5,046 nt of DNA, taken from positions 1 to 5,046 of the forward strand of contig JAWXCM010000068.1 in the NCBI GenBank assembly GCA_034408745.1, read 5' to 3'. Numbering within the stretch: position 1 is the stretch's first letter; each line of letters begins with the position of its first letter. Shown here in pieces: positions 1 through 5,046 of the stretch. The translations under genes were made by a program, and so were the position numbers. Source of the stretch: JAWXCM01 sp034408745 (GTDB taxonomy: Bacteria > Acidobacteriota > Terriglobia > Bryobacterales > Bryobacteraceae). Under the pieces are notes generated by a model. It worked only from the letters and a program-made list of their open reading frames with translations. It was not told where the DNA came from and did not search any database.

Positions 1-239
1 GCCATCGCCAGCTTTCTCCAAGGGTGCCCTGACGCTCGTTAGCTGATCCTTCTTGTTTTGCGGGCGCGTTCATCTTGCGCGAACTCTTCGAAGCAACACC
101 AATTCATTCGGCGCGTGTTCGTCGGCGATATGCAGATCGATCGACTTCCCTGCGACGTCCTGTGCCGCTCCCGCCACGGTCCTTTTGAACGCGGACTACG
201 AATCAAGAATCTCGCACGAGAAGAAATATGCGCGCTCCA

Positions 240-263
240 GCGTGCAAACCTCCCGAACGATTT
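240..263 (+). promoter_or_regulatory. Shared upstream box, copy A
   Basis: The block reads GCGTGCAAACCT, three variable bases, GAAC, two variable bases, TTT. It matches 2329-2352 at 20 of 24 positions, with the first 12 identical. It ends 110 bp before the start codon of the first gene, while copy B ends 82 bp before the first gene of the second unit. A repeat seen only upstream of the two unit-leading genes suggests a promoter-proximal operator or activator site. That role is inference: no promoter core is clearly visible, and the DNA-binding partner is unknown. The HTH-like N-terminus of the 374-1468 product is one candidate. Confidence 0.5.
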
Positions 264-272
264 GGGCAAATC
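259..272. repeat. Small inverted repeat GATTTG-GG-CAAATC
   Basis: Two perfect 6-bp arms separated by GG, overlapping the 3' end of box copy A and about 100 bp upstream of the first gene. The size and near-symmetry would suit a dimeric repressor operator, but the arms are short enough to arise by chance and the palindrome is not conserved next to box copy B. Confidence 0.3.
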
Positions 273-373
273 CGAAATCAACATTGTCATCGAGATTTTC
301 GACGGCCTTGGTTTTCGGATCTGACCGCAATCCAACCTTGGACAAGTAACGCGGCCATGCAAGGAGAATTACC

Positions 374-1468
374 ATGTGTAATTCTACGGTTCGTATTGTT
401 GGCGACAATGAGGACGAGAAGAAGCTCAGCGCGGCGGAACGCACGCGGCTGAAGAAGTTGGAGCGCCGCATCGAGCGCGGAGAGAAGCTGCAGATCGGCA
501 TTGGTCGTGCGTTGCGCGAGATCCGGGACGATCGTCTCTATCGCGAGACGCATGACCGCTTCGAGGACTATGTCCACGCCCGCTTCGGCTATTCGCGCGG
601 CTATGCATACAACTTGATCGCCGCAGTCGACGCCTTCGACAACTTGGCGAACGTTGCCACGACGGCGCCGGCCAACGAGTATCAGGTGCGCCCGCTGGTC
701 AAGCTGGAACCCGAGCAGCAAAAGGACGCCTGGAGCAAGGCCGTGGACGCGGCGGGCGTCGGGAAGGTCACGCACGAGTTGGTTAAGGCGGCGGTGAACG
801 AGCTGATGGGCATCACGACGCCCGTGCAGTTTGCGCCTGCGGACGCAGACACGGAGGCGGCTGCTCTTTCGGACTACTGGCAGGGCACGGTCGCGGATCA
901 CGTCGGCCGGATCGCGCCGCATTCGGTGGATCTGCTGCTGATCACCGATCTCCCGGGTGCGACGCCGCAGGAGTCCGCCGGCAAGCTCGACGACCTCCTG
1001 GGCACCACCTTGGCCCTGCTCTGCGAGAACTGCCAGGCGCTGGTGTTCTGCACCCATCTGGATTACCGGAAGCTGCTGACGACAGCGGAGGCCCACGGAT
1101 ACGAGATGGGTGTCCCGCTGATCTGGGACAAGATCAGCGGCCCGAAGCCGACGGGATTCTCGTTCACCAATACCGTGGAGTTCGTCCTTCACTTTCGAAA
1201 AGGGAGCGCTCAACTGCACGATCCGATCGGGAACGTTCTCTACACGGAGCAGGAGCCGGGCAAGCTTCACCGAGGACAGAAGCCCGTGGTTCTGCTGGCC
1301 GATCTGATTTCGTGCGCGGTGCCGCCCGGCGCGCTGGTGCTCGACCCGACGGGCGGCGTCGCAAGCACCGTGATCGCCTGCCGTCGCACGCACCGCAAGT
1401 GCATCGTCATCGAGCCCAACACCAGCAGTTATGCGGTCGGCGTCGAGCGTATCAAGAAGGCCGCGTAA
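374..1468 (+). CDS. Beta-class N4/N6 DNA methyltransferase-like protein, probable pseudo-enzyme, with HTH-like N-terminus
   Basis: This 364-residue protein starts at an ATG 7 nt after AAGGAG (361-366). Residues about 25-90 form a charged helical region with REIRDDRLYRETH and SRGYAYNLIAA, a helix-turn-helix-like pattern common ahead of methyltransferase domains in mobile elements. Residues 105-145 (QVRPLVKLEPEQQ) resemble the segment that follows it in ParB-like and element-encoded regulators. Residues 183-363 follow the beta-class order: motif IV region (DLLLITDLPG, 186-195), VFCT (224-227), PLIWDK (248-253), HRGQKPVVLL (299-308, family HPTEKPVxLL), then the motif I region (DPTGGVAST, 324-332) and IVIEPN (344-349). 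The catalytic [DNS]PP[YFW] is DLPG, and FxGxG has become TGGVA. The framework is clear but the chemistry is probably gone, so a DNA- or SAM-binding regulatory role is more likely than methylation (inference). It leads a two-gene unit with the D12-like gene 30 bp downstream. Confidence 0.85.
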   Translation: MCNSTVRIVGDNEDEKKLSAAERTRLKKLERRIERGEKLQIGIGRALREIRDDRLYRETHDRFEDYVHARFGYSRGYAYNLIAAVDAFDNLANVATTAPANEYQVRPLVKLEPEQQKDAWSKAVDAAGVGKVTHELVKAAVNELMGITTPVQFAPADADTEAAALSDYWQGTVADHVGRIAPHSVDLLLITDLPGATPQESAGKLDDLLGTTLALLCENCQALVFCTHLDYRKLLTTAEAHGYEMGVPLIWDKISGPKPTGFSFTNTVEFVLHFRKGSAQLHDPIGNVLYTEQEPGKLHRGQKPVVLLADLISCAVPPGALVLDPTGGVASTVIACRRTHRKCIVIEPNTSSYAVGVERIKKAA

Positions 1469-1498
1469 TCACACAAACACACTTAGGAGATCACGACC

Positions 1499-2224
1499 AT
1501 GAAGAACACTTTTTCAGAAACGATTGCAGGAACCCCGCCGCGTTCTCGCGGCGGGTTCCTCAACCCCAACAACAGCCGCTTGCCGCTGCCTAGCCACCAC
1601 ACGTACGTGGAGACCCGCGGCTCGAACGGCGCCTGGCTATTCCACAAGATTCCCTCGCCGCTGGAGGTTCTGAATGACTTGGATGGTCAAGCCCTGAACC
1701 TGTCCCGCGTCCTAATCGACCCAGTGAGCCGCGCAGTCTTAGCAGCGGAGTATGCGCTGGCCCTGGGACAGGCTCATACGGCCGACCGCGCGACGCCTCA
1801 CACGGAGCAGATTCTCCGTGCCACGGGCTTCGCCGCCACGATCGAGCGAGCGACCGCCAAGCTCCCCCGGCAACGCAAGCCCGGTCAGCGTCGCGGTATC
1901 CTCCATCTCGACGCCGGGCTTGACTGGGTCGATCGCGTGTTTGACCGCCTGCGAAACGTCCAGATCGAGAACGGGACCACCGCCAAGCTGATCGAACGGT
2001 TCGACTGGTCGCAGACGCTTTTCTTGTGCGACGAGCGCGGGACCGATTGGGACGGCGAACAGGCACAGGAGATGATCGCCGCGCTCAACGGCGCCGTCGG
2101 CAAGATCATTCTCATCACCACCGGCATGCCCTCTTCTGTGGAGGGCGATAACCGATGGCACCGACCTGCTGACGGAGAAATCAATGGCGAAAGCATTCCG
2201 GAGATCGTCTGGAGGAACTTCTGA
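1499..2224 (+). CDS. D12-class adenine methyltransferase-like protein, catalytic motifs lost
   Basis: This 241-residue protein starts at an ATG 8 nt after AGGAGA (1485-1490). Its family assignment rests on framework segments of Dam-like D12 enzymes: HTYVETRGSNGAWLF (34-48, family YVEPFxGSGAVLL), PLEVLNDLDGQALNL (54-68, family EVxNDLDxxLVNL), DRLRNVQIEN (149-158), the TLFLCDERG stretch (173-181) where LDPPY belongs, and a following GKIILITTGMPS (201-212) where active relatives have GxVVLSGYPSELYD. Motif I has lost its Phe and the glycine pattern, motif IV DPPY is replaced by DERG, and the N-terminal YxGGK motif X is missing. It is slightly shorter than the active D12 gene at 2435. The frame is open and has a good ribosome binding site and its own terminator, so it looks maintained rather than decaying. 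I infer a non-catalytic partner, DNA-binding or decoy protein. A GC-rich hairpin lies in codons 10-21. Confidence 0.8.
   Translation: MKNTFSETIAGTPPRSRGGFLNPNNSRLPLPSHHTYVETRGSNGAWLFHKIPSPLEVLNDLDGQALNLSRVLIDPVSRAVLAAEYALALGQAHTADRATPHTEQILRATGFAATIERATAKLPRQRKPGQRRGILHLDAGLDWVDRVFDRLRNVQIENGTTAKLIERFDWSQTLFLCDERGTDWDGEQAQEMIAALNGAVGKIILITTGMPSSVEGDNRWHRPADGEINGESIPEIVWRNF
1528..1560 (+). repeat. GC-rich hairpin in the first codons of the D12-like gene
   Basis: A left arm of 15 nt (1528-1542) and a right arm of 14 nt (1547-1560) pair over 14 bp, with one bulged C and a TTCT loop. The hairpin begins 29 nt after the start codon and encodes a peptide (AGTPPRSRGGFL) outside the methyltransferase homology. 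There is no T-tract after it, so it is not a standard terminator. It may slow early elongation, act as an attenuator, or be a relic of an older hairpin joined to the reading frame. Confidence 0.6.
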
Positions 2225-2253
2225 GTCCCGTCACAGCCCCGAAGAGAACGAAA

Positions 2254-2290
2254 CGACCGCTGGTTGCTGAAACCGGCGGTCGCTTTTTTT
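2254..2290 (+). terminator. Rho-independent terminator after unit 1
   Basis: CGACCGCTGGTT (2254-2265) pairs with AACCGGCGGTCG (2271-2282) over 12 bp with one G-T wobble, around a 5-nt loop (GCTGA). One C and seven T residues follow (2283-2290). It lies 29 bp after the stop codon of the D12-like gene and separates the two pseudo-methyltransferase genes from the active methyltransferase/primase unit. Confidence 0.92.
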
Positions 2291-2328
2291 GTTTGCATTT
2301 CACCAGCGATGTAATTCTGCGCAGATCC

Positions 2329-2352
2329 GCGTGCAAACCTTCAGAACAGTTT
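2329..2352 (+). promoter_or_regulatory. Shared upstream box, copy B
   Basis: This is the second copy of the block at 240-263, 20 of 24 identical, in the same orientation and upstream of the second unit. A GTTTGCA at 2291-2297, just after the terminator, is the inverted complement of TGCAAAC inside the box (2332-2338), so the half-site may be present twice here. The rest of the 2225-2434 gap holds the terminator and the ribosome binding site AGGAG (2423-2427); I see no further gene in it. A regulatory role is inference. Confidence 0.5.
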
Positions 2353-2434
2353 CGATTTATTCCGCTAATAGATCAGCAACGACAGCTTACAGAGTTGTTC
2401 GCGATGCTGAACCTGAAACTGTAGGAGATTTATC

Positions 2435-3313
2435 ATGCGTATTTTGCAAAGCGAAACATCCGTTCCTTTGATGGCCTACTACGGGGGTAAGGGCCATCAC
2501 GTCGACTGGATCAACGAGTATTTGCCGCGTTCAGCGGCGGCTTACATCGAGGCATTTACGGGGTCCGCCGCCGTGGGGCTGGCGCGCCCGAAGGCAAAGA
2601 TCGAAGTCTTTAACGATCTCGATCCAGGCGTTGCCAACTTGTATCGCGTGATCCAGACGGATGCCGACGAACTTCAGTTAAGGCTGAACTTCACGCTGAA
2701 CGCTCGTGCCGAGCACGATCTGTGTGACATTGCGGAAGAAGCGCGGATTCGTGGTGCCGGCGAGAGCGATGACGTGGAATGGGCTCGTCAGCATCTCGTT
2801 TTGATTCGTCAGTCCTTCTCCGGCATCTTTAACGGTTCATGGGGTTACACCCGACAATCCAAGAGCCAGTCGTTTCACCGCGTCGTCGATCGCATCGGTC
2901 CCGTGGCGCACCGGCTGCGTGGTGCCACCATCGAAAACCTCCACTTCGCTGATCTGATTCGGAAGTATGAAAAGCTCGGACCAGACGTGGCGTGGTATCT
3001 CGATCCCCCTTACGTCCCAGCCACCCGAGTTTCCGCGCAAGTCTATCGCTGTGAAATGACCTTGCACGAGCACGAGCTGTTGCTGTCAATGATCACCGGC
3101 CTGAGCGGGATGGTTGTATTGTCCGGCTATCCGTCCGAGCTGTACGACGTCGCTCTCAAGGGATGGATGCGGGCCACGAAGTCCGTGGCTTGCTACGCCT
3201 CCGGCCACCCGCGGCACGCCGGAATGCCAATCAAGCCGCGGCGTACGGAATGCCTCTGGATCAATCCGGCGGCGCAGGATCGTTTGCGCCAGGAACACCG
3301 TCTTGCTGAGTGA
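2435..3313 (+). CDS. D12-class N6-adenine DNA methyltransferase, motifs intact
   Basis: This 292-residue protein has the full set of Dam-like (D12) landmarks in alpha-class order: YYGGKG (15-20, motif X), AYIEAFTGSAAVGL (36-49, SAM-binding motif I, third Gly replaced by Ala), EVFNDLDPGVANLYRV (57-72), RQSFSGIFNGSWGY (125-138, a family signature), WYLDPPYVP (187-195, catalytic DPPY at 190-193) and VVLSGYPSELYD (227-238). Such enzymes transfer a methyl group from SAM to adenine N6 in duplex DNA; the target site cannot be read from the sequence. I chose the ATG at 2435 because AGGAG ends 7 nt before it. An internal Met at residue 13 directly precedes the motif X block but lacks such a site. No restriction nuclease gene is next to it, so it appears solitary, as often found on phages and plasmids to avoid host restriction or to mark replicated DNA. 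The primase gene starts 42 bp downstream and is probably co-transcribed. Confidence 0.93.
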   Translation: MRILQSETSVPLMAYYGGKGHHVDWINEYLPRSAAAYIEAFTGSAAVGLARPKAKIEVFNDLDPGVANLYRVIQTDADELQLRLNFTLNARAEHDLCDIAEEARIRGAGESDDVEWARQHLVLIRQSFSGIFNGSWGYTRQSKSQSFHRVVDRIGPVAHRLRGATIENLHFADLIRKYEKLGPDVAWYLDPPYVPATRVSAQVYRCEMTLHEHELLLSMITGLSGMVVLSGYPSELYDVALKGWMRATKSVACYASGHPRHAGMPIKPRRTECLWINPAAQDRLRQEHRLAE

Positions 3314-3355
3314 AGACGTTGGGATGCATCGACTCAAAGGTCGAAATGACAGTGT

Positions 3356-5046
3356 ATGATTGATCCGAACCATCCACCAGGCAAACTCGACCCCGCCGGC
3401 TTCCTTGATCTAATCCACGGACCCGATAGCAGGATCTACTTTCAGGTTGGAGGTACCACCTGGAAGAACAAGCCCCAGGCGTTCCGTCAAGCGGAGAAGA
3501 CCCTCCGCTGGCGGAACGTCGAGGGGGATGACATCGGCTTCATCGTCAATGGCGGGGGAACGCGGGACGCCCAGATCACGCGGTTCAACGCCTTCTTTCT
3601 GGACTGGGATTGTGGCAAGAACGATGCAGGTCGCTACTTACCCGATGACCAGGTACGGCAGCATAAGGAGGAATATCGGGAACGCCTCAGCCGCTTTACC
3701 CTCACACCGTCGATTCTCGTCGAGACACGCAACGGCTTTCACGTCTACTGGCTGGCAGAACCGAACGTAAACCGTGATCAGTTCCTGGAGATCCAGAAGC
3801 GACTGGTCAAAGCCCTGGATGGTGATCCGCACGTCGTCAACCCGGCCCGCGTGCTGCGGCTACCGGGGTTCGATTGGGTCAAAGCGGGCCGAGGATGTGC
3901 GCGGTTTCAGGTTCGGGTCGTTGATTGTCAAAAACACCGCTACACGGCAGAGGAGATGCTTCGCGTGCTCCCGATGGTACCTGAGAGGGACTTGCCTCCC
4001 GTCAGGATATGCGCCCACAATAAGTGCGAGTGTAATACATCACTTGCACTTATTGTGGGCGCATATCCTGCCACAGGAAGCACAAGTTTCCCCACGATCG
4101 CCGATGCCATTGACCATCTGAAGCGGCAAGACCTTGGAGTGCTCCTCGGGCTAACGACGGTTACGGCAAAGAACGGTCAAGCCATTCTTTGTCCGTTCCA
4201 CGACGACCATCGCCCCAGCGCCGGTGTGTTTCGCGCAGGGAGCGGCCACTGGTTGTTCAAGTGCCACGTCTGCCCAATCTCAGGCACGATTATCGATCTC
4301 ACCATGCACATCCGAAAGTGCAACGAGTCCGCAGCGATCGGTCACCTTCTTCACGATTACGGCATCACGATCGACACCGGCTGGAAAGACCTTCAACGCG
4401 CCATCCTGGAACGCAATCTCCTCCTGCTTAATGACGCGCAAGCCCTGAAAGGTTCATATCCGGCACTGCATCGGCTCATTGGCAGGGTCCTTGGCGATTT
4501 GATCAGCAAACACTTTCTGGCCCAGCGATTCATCGTGTCTGAACGAAGCCAGTCCGATGGGCAGGTGGTCTTCTTCGCATCCCTGCGCCACTTTCACAAG
4601 GTCGCTGCTGGGAAGGATCACCAGCCCCGATACTTCAATCGTCAAAACGAAAAGGTGGACCGTTACGGCATGCTCGGCCTGATGCACAAGCTACCGGACA
4701 ATCGGGTGCCGCCACATCTGCTCGAACAGGCTCGCCGGCGGCAAGTAGCGTCCAAACACGCACGTCGGATTCAGTTCTACAGTATTCCCGAGTACACGGA
4801 TGCAGTCCTGCGAACGGCGGATCTTCGAGCCCGACGATTGATCGATCGCGGCGCATCCGTTCGAGGCGTCTCATGGGAAATGATCGAAAGTGTGTTTGGC
4901 AGGGCGCTCGCGGAGGAGGTGTATCCGCAACGCATGGGTGAGCGTTCAACGACGTTCTGTGCGAAGGTCCAACAGGTCGTGCGCTGTGCCGTGGAGGCGA
5001 ACGGGTACACGACGACGCACGAGATTCGCAGCGCGATGCGGCGGGA
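3356..5046 (+). CDS. AEP-type replication primase with CHC2-like zinc finger (3' end beyond window)
   Basis: The frame stays open from the ATG at 3356 to the window edge, giving 563 codons with the C-terminus missing. Residues about 60-175 look like an archaeo-eukaryotic primase/RepB-type primase domain: FFLDWDCG with the metal-binding DxD (D83, D85), ILVETRNGFHVYWL (120-133) with the motif II His (H129), and GDP followed by ARVLRLPGF (156-172), typical of the third motif. Residues about 279-315 form a zinc finger like the CHC2 type (C279, H282, C303, C306, with CPFHDDHRPS and SGTIIDL). Residues 330-563 are helical, with no motif I can name, and a helicase domain could follow off-window. It would synthesise primers for replication of the carrying element. 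An in-frame TGA at 3347-3349 rules out an earlier start. The Shine-Dalgarno is weak: AAAGG (3336-3340) lies 15 nt upstream. Residues 216-239 are encoded by a near-perfect palindrome. Confidence 0.85.
   Translation, partial: MIDPNHPPGKLDPAGFLDLIHGPDSRIYFQVGGTTWKNKPQAFRQAEKTLRWRNVEGDDIGFIVNGGGTRDAQITRFNAFFLDWDCGKNDAGRYLPDDQVRQHKEEYRERLSRFTLTPSILVETRNGFHVYWLAEPNVNRDQFLEIQKRLVKALDGDPHVVNPARVLRLPGFDWVKAGRGCARFQVRVVDCQKHRYTAEEMLRVLPMVPERDLPPVRICAHNKCECNTSLALIVGAYPATGSTSFPTIADAIDHLKRQDLGVLLGLTTVTAKNGQAILCPFHDDHRPSAGVFRAGSGHWLFKCHVCPISGTIIDLTMHIRKCNESAAIGHLLHDYGITIDTGWKDLQRAILERNLLLLNDAQALKGSYPALHRLIGRVLGDLISKHFLAQRFIVSERSQSDGQVVFFASLRHFHKVAAGKDHQPRYFNRQNEKVDRYGMLGLMHKLPDNRVPPHLLEQARRRQVASKHARRIQFYSIPEYTDAVLRTADLRARRLIDRGASVRGVSWEMIESVFGRALAEEVYPQRMGERSTTFCAKVQQVVRCAVEANGYTTTHEIRSAMRR
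4003..4070. repeat. 68-bp palindrome (30-bp arms, 8-nt loop) inside the primase gene
   Basis: Bases 4003-4032 are the reverse complement of 4041-4070 with a single G-T wobble (4028/4045); the loop is TAATACAT (4033-4040). Pairing stops cleanly at both outer ends (T4002 against C4071). There is no T-tract, so it is not a normal terminator. It is translated in frame as residues 216-239, between the primase catalytic domain and the zinc finger, and brings rare-looking codons (ATA, TGT, AAT, ACA) and three cysteines. No obvious target-site duplication flanks it. It is either an inserted small palindromic element or a functional hairpin such as a primase or single-strand initiation site; the sequence alone does not decide. 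Confidence 0.93.

Larger units (their letters stand above)
1..373. other. Upstream region without a supported gene
   Basis: No open frame here has a convincing product. Frames of about 90-107 codons exist on both strands, but their translations are low-complexity, Arg/Ser-rich and match no family I recognise, and none has a good ribosome binding site. The + strand frame from base 1 closes at a TAG at 40-42 after 13 codons and could be the tail of an upstream gene, which cannot be tested here. The stretch does hold a box shared with the 2225-2434 intergenic region (240-263), a small inverted repeat (259-272) and, at its right end, the AAGGAG ribosome binding site at 361-366 of the first gene. 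I see no clear -35/-10 pair. Confidence 0.5.

Noticed and set aside
39..362. Minus-strand 107-codon frame, and overlapping + strand frames at 53-349 and 58-324
   Set aside because: Their translations show no domain or plausible composition, they conflict with each other, and none has a convincing ribosome binding site.
287..1393. Long minus-strand open frame (368 codons) opposite the first methyltransferase-like gene
   Set aside because: It is antisense to a gene with recognisable motifs, its product is Arg-rich without family features, and it reflects GC-rich codon bias on the opposite strand.
1590..2161. Minus-strand frames of 140-158 codons opposite the D12-like gene
   Set aside because: They are shadows of the + strand gene, whose conserved D12 segments span the same bases.
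2289..2471. Short 60-codon + strand frame crossing the start of the active methyltransferase
   Set aside because: It begins just after the terminator T-tract without a ribosome binding site, spans the shared box, and overlaps the well-supported start at 2435.
4003..4070. The palindrome as an intrinsic terminator or as a gene-ending disruption
   Set aside because: No T-tract follows on either strand and the primase frame continues intact for over 320 further codons, including the zinc finger.
3447..4121. Two + strand frames of 107 and 115 codons in other phases within the primase region
   Set aside because: The phase starting at 3356 carries the primase motifs and stays open across the whole region; the other phases give Arg/Ser-rich nonsense.
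1..5046. CRISPR array, tRNA or rRNA gene, or insertion sequence with transposase
   Set aside because: I saw no regularly spaced direct repeats, no cloverleaf or rRNA-like segment, and no transposase motif on either strand.

Overview
The window looks like part of a bacterial mobile or accessory replicon, such as a plasmid, an integrative element or a phage. It is GC-rich, its genes use Shine-Dalgarno sites of the AGGAG type, and all four supported genes lie on the + strand. The content is DNA modification plus DNA replication: three proteins with DNA-methyltransferase folds, followed by an archaeo-eukaryotic-type (AEP) primase with a zinc finger. No ribosomal, metabolic or other housekeeping gene is present that would fix the host taxon, so I do not name one.

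Layout: positions 1-373 hold no gene I can support, but carry a short sequence box and a small inverted repeat. Unit 1 (374-2224) has two genes 30 bp apart. The first is a beta-class N4/N6 methyltransferase-like protein with an N-terminal helix-turn-helix-like region. The second is a D12 (Dam-like) methyltransferase-like protein. Both keep the family framework but have lost the catalytic DPPY tetrad (DLPG in one, DERG in the other) and have altered SAM-binding motifs, so both look like pseudo-enzymes kept as intact reading frames. A strong intrinsic terminator (2254-2290) closes unit 1. Unit 2 (2435 to the window end) has a D12 adenine methyltransferase with an intact DPPY motif, then, 42 bp on, a primase of at least 563 residues that runs off the right edge.

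The two units appear to share an upstream control element. A 24-bp block, 20 of 24 identical and including 12 identical bases in a row, precedes the first gene of each unit (240-263 and 2329-2352).

The most striking structure is a 30-bp-arm palindrome with an 8-nt loop (4003-4070) inside the primase gene. It is read through in frame and falls in the linker between the AEP catalytic domain and the CHC2-like zinc finger. It could be a small palindromic element accepted at a domain boundary, or a DNA hairpin used in replication of the element that carries it. How the genes work together is inference: an active solitary methyltransferase, two presumably non-catalytic methyltransferase-fold proteins that may bind DNA or SAM or partner the active one, and a replication primase, possibly under common control.
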